The notes under the pieces were generated by a model. It was not told where the DNA came from, did no database searches, and saw nothing but the letters and a program-made list of their open reading frames with translations. From assembly GCA_030268105.1 (NCBI GenBank), contig BSDZ01000020.1, positions 1,752,001 to 1,816,000 on the forward strand: 64,000 bases of DNA. Reading direction: 5' to 3'. Position numbers and translations under genes: made by a program. Source of the DNA: Volvox africanus. Lineage: Eukaryota; Chlorophyta; Chlorophyceae; Chlamydomonadales; Volvocaceae. This document shows, one piece after another, positions 1 through 10,008 of this stretch (its first letter is position 1; each line of letters begins with the position of its first letter).

Positions 1-162
1 ACGGACAGTTCGTGCATCAAAAGAAAAACGTCTCCCTATCACCTGCTCCACTTGGTTTAAAACAGAGGGCAAAAGAGCCCGTACTGCACGGCACTTTGCT
101 ACCATCTGGCCCACAGCAAAGACCCCAGGTGGTGATCCCTCTATACCAGCCAGGGCAAGTTC
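1..162 (-). CDS. pol: pol N-terminus of C1 (partial)
   Basis: Open frame that continues gag in the same frame directly after the UAG at 163-165. The conceptual translation aligns with the start of family A pol: a PPG motif near residue 12 and an ALLPSVL motif near residue 30, where family A has ALLPCVL. No ATG lies near the junction, so expression as a Gag-Pol readthrough product is inferred. It is cut by the window edge before the protease. Confidence 0.75.
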
Positions 163-165
163 CTA
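124..165 (-). promoter_or_regulatory. Putative UAG readthrough signal of C1
   Basis: UAG occupies 163-165. It is followed by a 7-nt spacer (156-162), a 6-nt arm (150-155), a 20-nt loop (130-149) and a second 6-nt arm (124-129). The arms pair with one U-U mismatch, and an inner UGGU/ACCA pairing extends the stem. The geometry is the same as in families A and B. Recoding is inferred from the open frame and the stem; the pairing is read by eye, not folded. Confidence 0.6.
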
Positions 166-1542
166 GTGGTCCTTACCCTTATTTTTCTCCGCCCCCAGCG
201 TTGGGCAGGAGTCAACCCTATGTTGGTCGGAACCGCAACGGAGGCACATCCCATGTTGTTTACGGAAATGGAACTCCCGTCTAGTACATTTGAATGTGGT
301 TAAATATTCCGCTAGGTTCTGCTTGGGCCCCTTCTTCTGCACGTGGCCCCCTTTTGGGGCCAAGTGCCTCCCCTGCTGTCCGCCGCCCCTCTTAGACTTA
401 CCGGCGCCCTTAACCTGCCGCGGCTGATCCTCGTGCCCGGTGATGCCTGGACGAACGGATGCAGCCCGCGGTTTTTTGGTCGGGGGCGCCGGGGTCTCCT
501 CGTCAGGGTCGTCGCAGGCCATGTCCTGTACCGACAGCATGTTCATTTTGGGACGGGCCAGTTTGTCAGATTCCCGTCGGGCCAGTAACCTAAGTTCAGC
601 TCCCAGGGAGAACTGAACCAAGTCTGTATATGACTTAAAGGTTTTACCCGACAGGTCAGTTGCACAGTCCCCACTAAGGTCGGATGAGAGGCCCTGCTGA
701 AACCAAAACACACGCTCACTATCAGACAGGTCCGCAATGGGCGTGACAAGAGCCTCAAAGCGGCTCTGATAGGCAGAGACAGTTTCTCCAGGGCGCATGC
801 GATATTTGCCAGCATTTAATTTCAGGCGTGCCTCAGTGTCACGTGACTGGACCTGGGGTGCAAAACGGACAAGCAGTGCTTCTAGCAGTTCCTCAGATGT
901 ATAAGAATCCCTTGCGTTAGTCCATTGATCGTGCCATAATCTTGCCGCGCCTTCAAAGGCAGTGGCCAAGAAAAGACGGCGCGTAGAGTCCTGTTGACCC
1001 CCACGGGCTGTGGCAAAGTAGTTCCTAACATTACGGACAAAGGCCCGTGTTAGAGGCGCAGCAACTCGTCCTAAATCAGAAAGCTTAACATCCATAGGGA
1101 TATTCAGCTTAGGCACTGCGATCGCTATTTTTATCACCTCGTCCTCATGTCCAGTATGAGGAGGCCCAGGTGGCCTGGAAGAGGTGCCCGCAACAGCAGC
1201 ACAAGTTGTTGCGGCAGCAGCGGGAGCCATCCCAGGAATATCCACGGCACCAGGTGTCAAATGGTTTGACACTACAGCAGGGCCATGAACATAAAAAGGG
1301 GATGGGGCATAAATAGGTGATGTAGGTGCCTCAGGGGATGCTGTGCCGCCTTGCCTGGGAATAGGTGAAGGCTGGTTCGGAAGGTCGATACCACCTGCCA
1401 CAGCAGCATTTGGTGGCTGTGTCAACCTAGAGAGCCATTCCCACCTATTCGCTTGGCTAGCATTAGCAGCAATCCGGCCAACAAACTGAAAGGTGTTGGC
1501 AGCAAGAGCCGAGACAGCATTCGCTAAGTTCGAGGCTTGCAT
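163..1542 (-). CDS. gag: Gag polyprotein of C1
   Basis: Intact 459-residue ORF starting at ATG 1540-1542. It makes the structural protein that packages element RNA into cytoplasmic particles. The central part (about 140-320) carries the retrotransposon gag fold pattern seen in families A and B, with motifs such as FEGAARLWHDQW, YQSRFEALVTPIADL and VFWFQQGL. A basic, Lys/Gly-rich stretch precedes a canonical CX2CX4HX4C zinc knuckle (C433, C436, H441, C446) expected to bind RNA. The ORF ends in UAG and pol follows in the same frame. The N-terminal third is Ala/Pro-rich and unassigned. No lesions are seen. Confidence 0.88.
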   Translation of the reverse strand: MQASNLANAVSALAANTFQFVGRIAANASQANRWEWLSRLTQPPNAAVAGGIDLPNQPSPIPRQGGTASPEAPTSPIYAPSPFYVHGPAVVSNHLTPGAVDIPGMAPAAAATTCAAVAGTSSRPPGPPHTGHEDEVIKIAIAVPKLNIPMDVKLSDLGRVAAPLTRAFVRNVRNYFATARGGQQDSTRRLFLATAFEGAARLWHDQWTNARDSYTSEELLEALLVRFAPQVQSRDTEARLKLNAGKYRMRPGETVSAYQSRFEALVTPIADLSDSERVFWFQQGLSSDLSGDCATDLSGKTFKSYTDLVQFSLGAELRLLARRESDKLARPKMNMLSVQDMACDDPDEETPAPPTKKPRAASVRPGITGHEDQPRQVKGAGKSKRGGGQQGRHLAPKGGHVQKKGPKQNLAEYLTTFKCTRREFHFRKQHGMCLRCGSDQHRVDSCPTLGAEKNKGKDH

Positions 1543-2092
1543 ATTGTATGCCTGAAAGCCTAACAGATCGAACTGCGAGTGACTGTTCTGGCGAAAGGCA
1601 AAGCAAAGGCAAGGACCAGGGCCTACCCAACGCTTGGATGCCTTCGATGAACTTCAAAAATTTTGAAGTCCGCGCGTGAAGTTGATTTGCGATGGATCGG
1701 AGTGACTGGGCAGAAGTGCCGCTCCGAAGGGTCTGAGGTGTTGACACTGCAGAAGCACTCACGGCGGTTGGAACAAACACAATACCTTTCAAGTAATAGA
1801 GATATATATGTACTAGTGAAAGCCGAGGTGAATTCACGAAGTCGACTCCTCGTTGGATTCGATGCGAAGGTACTATCGAACCCGCAACTACAGGGATTCC
1901 TCAGCAAAACTGCAATACAAGTTCTAGATAGAAAGCAGTGTTGCAGGAAGATATTACCTAACAGAGAAGGCAGAATTGTCTAGGTCGCGAGCCACGTTGA
2001 CCGCGACTAACTTAGAGATTGACTTTAACAGAAAGCACAGCCAAACTCACAGAGAGCAGGTTCTAAGTGTCACTAGACTAATTTCGTGAATA

Positions 2093-2200
2093 TTACAGAC
2101 CGGTGGTAGCCGCAGCGAAAATGGCGGCGCTCAGCTCCTCAGGCAATGTCTCCATGTCCAGAGGGATGTCGGCAGGAGGAAGATCGTGGTCGATGTCCAT
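2093..2200 (-). CDS. Leader ORF, exon 1 of C1
   Basis: A 35-codon ORF opening at ATG 2198-2200 between the PBS and gag. Its end (PLD, then EEL, then FAAATTGL-stop) matches the 31-codon leader ORFs of families A and B (PLDTFAEDL, then DAAASGL-stop). The terminal Gly-Leu-stop coincides with a GTCTGTAAT string, the position of the proposed intron donor in A and B, and 100 nt of exon leave the same phase 1. I could not identify the acceptor in C1. Function unknown. Confidence 0.5.
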   Translation of the reverse strand: MDIDHDLPPADIPLDMETLPEELSAAIFAAATTGL

Positions 2201-2330
2201 TTATAAAAGGGCAGCTTGAGTGGCTTGAGCGCGTTGCGCGGTTAGAGTGGCTTGAGCAGTTACCACAGAAAGACTTGAGAAGGCTTGAACGATTTCAGCG
2301 GAAGACTTGACGAGACGTCCCAGGGAGGAA

Positions 2331-2344
2331 CGGTCTCGATACCA
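2331..2344 (-). other. Primer binding site of C1
   Basis: TGGTATCGAGACCG on the minus strand, starting 3 nt inside the 5' LTR. It should pair with the CCA end of a host tRNA to prime minus-strand DNA synthesis. The first 12 bases are shared with families A and B. The tRNA identity cannot be assigned without the host tRNA set. Confidence 0.7.
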
Positions 2345-2347
2345 GCT

Positions 2348-2770
2348 TGTTGTATATGGTACCCACGAAGGGTGGTATCAAAAGATACCGGTTGTTGTGC
2401 CAGAGCCCGATTAAGTAGAGCCGCCGACTAGGTCGTACTTGAGAGACCATAAGGCCTCGAACCGGGCGTGACCTTCAGAAGTCACCACTACAACCGGAGA
2501 TTCAGTGAACCAGGAACCAGATGTTCCACCATTTACCATTCAGGCGGTAAATGGCCCATTCCATACAGGTTATGGAGTAACCGACAGGTTCGGATGTTTC
2601 AGGAAGTCGGTTAGTATTGGTCGTCGACAGCCGAGACCAAATCCACAAATCGAATGCCAGATGGAAACATGAAACAGTTAATATGATAATTAAATATATT
2701 ATAAAATAAAATAATAAACAGATAATTATTATATCTTAATGAATTACCGAAATGCATTAAGGATACAACA
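2348..2770 (-). repeat. 5' LTR of C1 (423 bp)
   Basis: Reads TGTTGTATCCTTAATGC to ACCATATACAACA on the minus strand, with 6-bp inverted ends like the other families. The PBS abuts its inner end. It contains a very AT-rich stretch (about 2680-2745). The outer boundary is where A1 pol sequence begins (2771). Only this LTR of the pair is in the window, so no age estimate is possible. Confidence 0.8.
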
Positions 2771-2940
2771 AGAAGTCCCGTGCGTCCGTCAAGTGTGATG
2801 TGTCGCGCAATGACTCGCTCGATGTGTCCAAGTACACAAGGCAACAATGCCTTAACGGCTGGCCGTAAGGATGACCACCGACCACGCGTTAGTTCAGAAA
2901 TCCCAGGTGGTGCCCCCTCCGCAGGAACCCGGGCAAGCCC
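2771..2940 (-). pseudogene. pol: pol N-terminal fragment of A1
   Basis: Family A pol immediately after the UAG (2941-2943), ending at the C1 insertion. Only the first part of the unassigned pre-protease domain remains. It has no catalytic motifs and cannot act on its own. Confidence 0.75.
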
Positions 2941-4162
2941 CTATTTCGGCTGAGGTACAAACGGCGGCATTAGAGGGCAATCCTTCGTAGAATGACTCTC
3001 CGCACACCGTAGACAAACGTTGGCCAATTTCCGACGCTCGAATTCGGAACGATTGCAATTCCATTTTGGCATATACGTGTCGTCCGTGCGAGTCCGCTTC
3101 GCATTGGGGTCGGAACGCTGTGCGGCTGCCGTCGACGGCGCACCACCACGCTTCCTGTTTTTAGCCGGGTCCGTGCTCGGACCTGCTCCTCCTGACCCAC
3201 GGACACCCGAGCTAGCGCCCCCGCGCGCCTGGCGTTGCCGGTTGCTGCGTCGCGTCGCGGCAGTAGGCGTGGGGCGGGTCGCTCCGAAGTCCTGGTCAAG
3301 AGCTATGGCTTCCCCAAGCGGATCCTGCACTTGCACGGCATTTGCACGAGGGGCAGACTTGACTTCTTCCTCACCGGCAAGGAGTCGTATCTCCGTGCCC
3401 TTAGCAAAAGCGACCAAAGCATCATACGACTTGATCTGCGCTCCAACCAAGTCAGTAGCGCACCATTTAGCCAAAAGTTTCGTCAGGCCTCGCCTAAACC
3501 AAAAGACACGCTCGGATTCAGTGAGGTCAGCAATGGGAGTCACAAGTGCTTCGAAGCGTGACTGGTACGCAGGTACATTCTCATCCCGACGCATGTGGTA
3601 GCTACCGGCTGCCAAAACCTTACGAGCTTCCACATCGCGTGCTTGAACCTCAGTAGCGAATCGTGCAAGCAAAGCGGCGACCAACTCGTCAAAAGTATAG
3701 TTGTCCCGGGCGTTGGTCCAATTGCGATACCAGTCCTTCGCTGAGCCCTCGAGGGTGTTACCAACGAAGAGACACCTGATACCGTCATTATCGCCACCAT
3801 GAACAGCCTGGAGATACTTTTTAGCGTCACGCACGTACGCACGAGTTGCATCGGCTATGCTATGCCCTGGTGTCTTGTCGGTACGAACGAACGGGAATCG
3901 ACAATCTCATCACCTCAGGGATGTCATCATGCCCTCGAGCTTGAGGTAATGGCAGAACCCTTGTTCCAGCAGTGTTGTCCATATTCGTGTTCACTGCTGA
4001 ATGCGGCACAATTAAGTGAGCAGGGGTCTGAAGAAAAAGGGGCTCTTAAGTGGCTCGCGCGCCAACAGCCTCAAGACCTCTATCCGGTGCTCTAGCAGCC
4101 ACAACAAAATCGGGTTGGCTAGCTAGGCTAGTGTGCGGCGTATCGTCGTGTTCCGCGGACAT
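2941..4162 (-). pseudogene. gag: gag of A1 (frameshifted)
   Basis: Starts at ATG 4160-4162. The C-terminal 297 codons (2941-3834) are open and include the gag core (SAKDWYRNWTNARDNYTFDE) and the short zinc knuckle CX2CX3HX4C. Near 3880-3900 about 17 bp present in other copies are missing, which breaks the frame between the N-terminus and the core. The ORF ends in the family UAG, and the downstream stem arms are retained. Confidence 0.82.
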
Positions 4163-4561
4163 GGAGCACGAAACGATACCCTAGGTTTGCGTAATAGAAG
4201 CCGACTTCTATCGCAAAGGTAAGAGTACAAAGCGATTCGGTGAGCCTACCGACAGTACTCTTGAGAAGATTCAGTAAACTCAGCAAGTACTTGCCCAGCT
4301 GATTCCTGATCTCTGTAGTTTGGGCAATGAGAGTCGCCAACTGGTCCGGACGAAAGCCGGTCTCAGTCGCCGCAGCAAGCAATGCCGGTGCACTGAGATA
4401 ACCTGCGACTCAGAGCGTACACTTACACAACAAGTGCAGCAATCTAAGTAAAAGCAATTAAACAATTACAAACCGGAAGTGGCGGCGTCCAAAACGGCGC
4501 GGCCTAGGTCTTCGGCAAAAGTATCTAGCGGTCCTCGTGGTTCGTCGCTGGAACTCGCCAT
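4128..4561 (-). CDS. Leader ORF of A1 (two exons)
   Basis: Exon 1 runs 4561 down to 4474, a 71-nt intron covers 4403-4473, and exon 2 runs from 4402 to the stop at 4128. The donor and the CAG acceptor match the other family A copies. Exon 2 holds the conserved LIAQTTEI and SLLNLLKSTVG strings. It overlaps the gag start in another frame. Function unknown; see A5 for the full description. Confidence 0.5.
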
Positions 4562-4628
4562 AGAAAGAACCTACTTCCGATTAGACAAAGAGAGACAGGT
4601 AGGCAACGAACCTGTCTCGATACCAATT

Positions 4629-5451
4629 TGTTGTACCTCTCGTTCGTGTTTGCTCATAAGTATCTGCACGTCTGGAGACTTTCGACACCGATGCGCGAGC
4701 ACTTGCAAGTACAGCAAGGCAAGCGAGAGCAAACAGAGACAGCGGAAGACTTCAAGACGAAGAGAGATATAACTTACAGTTTTACAGATCGAACGATGCA
4801 ATGGACGAAATCGCCGTCAGCGCCGGAAGCAAGCAATCATCACGCGGCGGTGATTAGCGAAGTTCAGGCTTAGCTCGGGCTAAGTAGAATAGCGTATAGC
4901 AATAGTAATATAGAACACACAAGTGTTCTCCGGTATCGAATGTCTTGTCTTGCTTAGCCGTCCTCGCATCTGTTATACTCGCAGCATCGCAATGCCGTAC
5001 GATTCACATCAGGAGGCCGATCCTAGATGTGACAACCCTACTGCGTATAGGCGATGTCTACGCATAACAACGTATAAGCCTTTCCGGCATTCGCATGATG
5101 CAAGGGTCCGGATAACGATATCCGGTTGCAGGGCATGTATCGCGACGAGTGCGGCGCTCTCAACGTGTGCTTTAATGAAGTAATATTATATCAGATAATA
5201 TTACTTATCGTTTCGTATCACGAGCATAATGCGCACTTCAATGCTTCGGGCTTTCATGCATGCTAGGCGGATTTGCCATGATGCGATGTCGTGATGGATA
5301 ATGACAACATGCCAAATGCATATATAAATGTACACGAATACATTTATATCATGCAGATTCATTCATATGCAGTGTGTTCATCACAATAGCACTTCACCTT
5401 GTAGGATCACATCGACCTACACATCGGCGGGAAACTAACCGTAGCACAACA
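4629..5451 (-). repeat. 5' LTR of A1 (823 bp)
   Basis: Begins TGTTGTACC and ends GTAGCACAACA on the plus strand, so it is minus-oriented. The PBS (TGGTATCGAGACAGG, minus strand) lies just left of 4629. It belongs to the 823-824 bp LTR subtype shared with A2, A3 and A5. The right flank CCGAC is B1 LTR sequence; the matching duplicate would be off-window. Confidence 0.9.
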
Positions 5452-5755
5452 CCGACCCAACCATCGCGATCGTCGCATTCTCGCATACGCGTATGATTTA
5501 TGACGCAGATGAGGTAATAATATTTAAAGTATTATTACGTGAGATATTATGCCAATGGATAGATCGCGCATTAATTATCGATATTGAGTCAAACATGTTG
5601 ACCGACAGCGTGACGTCATAGGTGATAATGCAGCATCCTTGATTAGCTAGATATACTCAAGTATATCATGCTAATATGCTTGTATCATGCTTCACAATGC
5701 TTAAATGCGTTGCGGTCTTCATTGGTGCAAATGGTGATTGAACCGGCGTACAACA
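5452..5755 (-). repeat. 3' LTR of B1, truncated by A1
   Basis: Aligns base for base with 12187-12500 of the 5' LTR apart from scattered substitutions, ending GGCGTACAACA. The missing part lies beyond the A1 insertion. Immediately to its right a pyrimidine run is the polypurine tract on the minus strand. Confidence 0.88.
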
Positions 5756-5775
5756 ACTATCCCCCCTCCCGTATG
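5756..5775 (-). other. Polypurine tract of B1
   Basis: Minus strand reads CATACGGGAGGGGGGATAGT directly before the 3' LTR. This is the expected plus-strand DNA primer site. The tract is nearly identical to that of family A. Confidence 0.75.
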
Positions 5776-5814
5776 CAGCGTCCTCGCTGCATCGGACAGC
5801 ATCGACTGCAGAGA

Positions 5815-6072
5815 TCATTGGGTCTGCGTGGCACGTAGGCGAGCTTCTTCCAATAAGGGCTTCATTTCCGGCAAGAAGTTATGCATCGGCTCCCACGAAT
5901 TATGCTCGCTGGAATAGCCGGTCCACTTGACCAGATATTCGTGCACCTTACGCTTTTTTCATTGTCGACCTATACGACGAACCCGATAATCCAATATTCA
6001 CTCCACATCATACACTTTTTGCTTGCCTGCGATCCAGGTCTCAGGACCGGGGTCCATTACTGCAGGGGCATC
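5815..6072 (-). pseudogene. pol: Chromodomain of B1 pol
   Basis: Minus-strand translation contains the chromodomain signature HEYLVKWTGY followed by EHNSWEP and LLEEARLRATQTQ-stop, after a TWIAGKQK linker. Chromodomains at the integrase C-terminus direct integration toward modified chromatin in chromoviruses. A frame break near the Lys/Arg-rich strand (5950-5990) and the linker insertion separate it from the integrase. Confidence 0.75.
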
Positions 6073-6080
6073 GGTGTTGT

Positions 6081-6201
6081 GTGTAGGATAGGGGGGTACA
6101 TCACCCGTGGCCACTAACCTGGCAGTCCCTACCTTCCCCGGTGTTTTGGGGCACCCTCAACCAGTCTCCCATGCCGACTTCTCCAAAATCAGTGGTTTTT
6201 T
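6081..6201. repeat. 121-bp insertion in B1, second copy at 29387-29510
   Basis: Interrupts the B1 pol linker between GTEPITNNT and DAPAVMDPGPETW. It is flanked by the 8-bp direct repeat GGTGTTGT (6073-6080 and 6202-6209). The 124-bp block 6076-6199 matches 29387-29510 in inverse orientation with 3 mismatches and no gaps. It has no obvious terminal inverted repeats. It could be a small mobile element or filler DNA copied during break repair. Confidence 0.65.
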
Positions 6202-7497
6202 GGTGTTGTTTGTAATGGGCTCCGTACCACGATATGGACGAACGAGTGAAATATGAAACGTGGGGTGAATATTCATGTCAGAAGGTAGGGATAGCTCCAC
6301 AGCTACGTTTCCTACCATGCGAACAACGGGATATGGACCAATCCAGCGAGGTAACAATTTACGGGAACCGTCGGCGAGGGAATGCAAGTTCTTAGTGCTC
6401 AATAATACCATGTGTCCCACCGAAAATCTTATGTCTCGTTTGGATTTATTATAATAGTCCGTCGTCCGTTGTTGTGCCGCATCCAAACATGCCTTCACGT
6501 CTGTCATGCGGGATAGGAACGACTTGGCAAAGGTTTTAGCCGCTGGGATATTTATCTCCAACTCTCGCCACACGGGTAGCGCAGGATGATGGAATCCATA
6601 ATTCAGAAAGAAAGGGCTTTGACCTGTAGAGCTGTTAACAGCGTTGTTAAGCGCAAATTCTGCCGAAGTCAGAAATGTATCCCAAACAGAGGGTGTGCGC
6701 CCCGCGAAATTCCTCAACATGTCGCCCAGCGTGTGATTTGTGCGTTTGGTTTGCCCATCGGATTGTGGATGATATGCTGTGCTCAAATGAACGCGCATAC
6801 CGACGAGTTCACATAGCGCTTCCCAAAACTTAGACGTGAATTGACCGCCGCGATCTGATATCACATTTTTAGGAACGCCATGCAATCGGACCACGTTATC
6901 GAAAAATATTCATGCTGTTTGCTCAGCGGTGCAAGACGAGGTGCAGGGGGCTAAGTGAACCATCTTGGTCAAGCGATCGACCATAACGAACACCGAGTCG
7001 TATCCCCCCTCAGTTTTGGGCAGCGCGACTACAAAGTCCATTGAAACACTTTCCCAAGGGGCATCTGGTATAGGTAAGGGTTGTAACAAACCCTAGCCCT
7101 TACCGGATAGTGCTTTATTGCGCTGACATAAACTGCACCTTTGCACGAAATTTTCTGCATCCTTCACCACGCGCGGCCACCAGAACGAGCATCGTACGAG
7201 CTCTGCCAGACGCGTACTTCCAGGATGTCCTGCTAACGGATCCTCGTGGAACCGCGCAAGAATATCGTAGCGCAAAGCGTCATCGTTCGGCACGACGATT
7301 TGTGTGGTCGAACCATCTTTCCATAGCCACAAATCGTTGCGCTTGTACAGATGCTCCACATTACTCGGTGAAGCAAACCATGGATCGGTCTGATATGCCA
7401 TCTTGAGTCGTTGCGCGAGATCCACTGCTATCGGCACCTCCTGACTGCGCGAACGAGTAACCGGTGCTGCCAAAATTGCAGCATGTAATGATGGATG
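6202..7497 (-). pseudogene. pol: Integrase of B1
   Basis: The zinc-binding HHCC region lies at 7093-7473 (HEDPLAGHPGS, then CSLCQRNK). The catalytic core follows with [24 protein letters not shown] and HPQSDGQTKRTN; the last shows Lys where other copies have Glu, so the third DDE acidic residue appears changed. Nonsense codons fall after RNKALSGKG (near 7095) and just before FFDNVVRLHG (near 6905). It is separated from the upstream pol by the TGA at 7498-7500. Confidence 0.8.
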
Positions 7498-10005
7498 TCA
7501 ACTGAGGGCGTCAGCAATATTAATTCTGCCGGCGATATATTCCCAAGTACAGTCGAAACGAGATAGATATTCCATCCACCGGGCTTGTCGTTGATTAAGT
7601 GTGGGGACACTCTGCAAGAATGTCAGCGGTTTGTGGTCAGTCTTCAGCGTAAAAGGGCGGCCTTCGAGGTAACAGCACCACTCCTTCAAAGCATGTAGAG
7701 CTGCCAACTGCTCTCCGGTTGTATATTGGGTCTCCACACCCGAGAACTTCTTACTCGTGAAGGCAATCGGTCGTCCTTCCTGCAACAATACAGCGCCGCT
7801 TCCATGCAAGGAAGCATCCGATACAACTTCAACACGGAATGGAAACGAGTAATCAGGGAAAGAGAGGGTAACGTCGTCGGCGACGATTCGCTTGAGCTCT
7901 TCGAATGCCCGCTGACACGCGGGTGTCCAGGGTTCGAGGGAAGCGAAACCTCCTTTCTTCGTCAAATTCGTAAGTGGGGCCGCAATAATGGAGTATTTAT
8001 TGATAAACTTATGGAAGTAGTTGGTCAAACCCAAAAACTGGCCTAGTTCGGTGAGATTCTGTGGTGCGGGCCACTTGCGAACCACAGCCACTTTCCGAGA
8101 GTCCATCCTTATTCCAGTGGCCGACACGATGTGGCCCAAATACTCCACCTGAGGCTGCGCCCAAAAACACTTGGCGCGTTTAGCAAACAATTGCTCCCGC
8201 TTCATCACCTCAAGCACGAGCTCGAGATGCTTCAGGTGCTCCTCCCGCGTCTTGGAATATATTAAAATATCATCCAAATAACAAACGACGAACCTGTCGA
8301 TATACGGTCTGAACATGCGATCCATCACTGCTTGAAATGTGGCGGGCGCATTAGTAAGTCCAAACAAGACCGTGTACTCGAAGTGACCAAAGGGGGTCCG
8401 AAAAGCGGTTTTCGGAATATCAGAGGCAGCAATGCGTATCTGATTATACCCTTGTTGAAAGTCAATCGAGGAAAAATAAGCTGAGCCCTTCAGCTTATCG
8501 AGCAGGTCATCGACGCGCGGCAAAGGGTAGCGATTTTTAATCGTGGTCGCATTCAAGCCCCTATAATCAATGCACATGCGCAACGTCCCATCCTTCTTAC
8601 CGACAAACAATATCGGCGCAGAATATGGCGATGTGCTGGGCCGAATCATACCCTTTGCGAGCAGATCCCCCACTTGCCGCTTCACTTCATCTAGCTCCAT
8701 CGGGCTTAACCTGTACATAGGTCGTGAAACGGGTTGTGCTCCGGGCACAAGAGGGATCGTATGGTCAACAGGTCGCATAGGTGGGAGCCCTGGGATGTCA
8801 CCAAAGACATCAGCATATTTATGCAGGAGGGCTTCGACCTCAAGATCTTTCACGGTGGACTGCGCGGTGGTAGCATTCGATTGCACCCGTGGCCTCACAA
8901 GCAACACATGAGCACCTTTCCGTATCATCCGATCGGTTTCCTTGCACCCAATTAGCTTGGGTTCTTGACATCCGCTGACGATCGCCACCAAAGCAAAATT
9001 AACCTCAGGCGCCCCAACAGTTTCGCCCTCCTCTGGTGTGACATCTTGGTACGACAGGAAAGGTACCTTAGTCGATAGGTTCCCTTTGCACAAACTAAGT
9101 GTGGAGGACTCCATATCGATGCGCGCGCGGTACTGTCGTAATGTCGCGGCACCCAAAATGTACTGTGCCGTCTCCAAGAGACCTTGTAGCACATACGGCT
9201 GGGCCCTAACACGAAGAGGGCCTATCGACAGGCTCAGGGTGATCCTGCCCACGATGGGATGCTTACCTCCATCAGTGAGGGTAACCTGTGCACAATCAGA
9301 CGACTGAGGGGTCAACCCCAAAGCATTCACCTCCTTTGCCGAGATGAAGTCGTCGCTGGCGCCGGTATCCAAGAGCGCCTTCATCAGTCGACCTCCGAGG
9401 CCGATTTCGATAATAGGGACACGATTCCCTGTCGGAGTCGACTCCGCGGAAAGTAAAAGGGATCCTATGGCAGGCTCGAACCTGGTAGGATTTAAAAGAG
9501 GGGCCTCAAACCAAACTTCAGCAGCATAAGGTAGTTTAGGCAGCATCGTCGTTTTACCCGCCACATCCACACCGTTAAACAAAGCGGTGCCCGACTCAAA
9601 TCGGAGGACACATTGCATACCTTCCAACAAAGATGCCACTTTACGTTGGCTAAAAGAGGGAATTAATATACAAGCTGCAGTGTCCGGATTTCGACGGCGA
9701 TACCTCTTGTATCTGGTGAGCTGCTCGCACAGCTCAAATGAAGATGAAGGGATAAATAGAGTGATGTGGCCAGATAAATCGAGGGAAGAAAGAGGGCAAC
9801 GCGGTGCAAACAAATTACACAGCGGGTCGAAATGGTTTAGTCCCGTGCGCCCGTCGAGCAAAAAACGTCGCTCGATAGCCCGCTCGATTTGTCCAAAAAC
9901 AGAAGGTAAAAGGGCCCTTACAGCCGGAAGCAACGATGGCCAGCGGCCACATTCACTCTCTTCAATCCCGGGAGAAGTCCCTTCCTCCACATCCCGGGCA
10001 ACTTC
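7498..10005 (-). pseudogene. pol: pol of B1: pre-protease domain, protease, RT and RNase H
   Basis: A long open frame follows the UAG at 10006-10008. An unassigned domain of about 200 residues comes first, then protease ([11 protein letters not shown]), reverse transcriptase (YLDDILIYS) and RNase H (SDASLHGSGAVLLQ, KTDHKPL). One codon is missing in VLFGLTNAP (VLSFGLTNAP elsewhere) and residues are missing in TGEQLAALHAL. The frame ends at TGA 7498-7500, where other copies have CGA in ALSRHPSL. Catalytic motifs are present, but the premature end removes integrase. Confidence 0.85.
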
Positions 10006-10008
10006 CTA
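9967..10008 (-). promoter_or_regulatory. Putative UAG readthrough signal of B1
   Basis: UAG 10006-10008, spacer 9999-10005 (7 nt), arm CCCGGG 9993-9998, loop 9973-9992 (20 nt), arm CCCGGG 9967-9972. The six pairs are perfect. Spacing is identical to C1 and to all family A copies although the codons around it differ. Gag and pol share one frame across the stop. Confidence 0.65.

Larger units (their letters stand above)
1..2770 (-). mobile_element. C1: Ty3/gypsy LTR retrotransposon, 5' half
   Basis: Minus-strand element entering from the left edge. In element order it shows a 5' LTR (2348-2770), a PBS, a leader, an intact gag (163-1542), a UAG codon and the first 54 codons of pol. The rest of pol and the 3' LTR lie outside the window. 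It interrupts A1 at 2770/2771, where A1 pol sequence starts abruptly, so C1 is younger than A1. The family differs from A and B in its short LTR (423 bp) and in a gag with only patchy similarity to theirs. Confidence 0.85.
2771..5451 (-). mobile_element. A1: family A retrotransposon remnant (5' half)
   Basis: Contains the 5' LTR, PBS, leader, a damaged gag and the first part of pol of a family A element. It is cut at 2771 by C1; the remaining pol and 3' LTR must lie left of the window if still present. It is inserted in the 3' LTR of B1: family B LTR sequence resumes at 5452 in mid-LTR. Confidence 0.85.
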
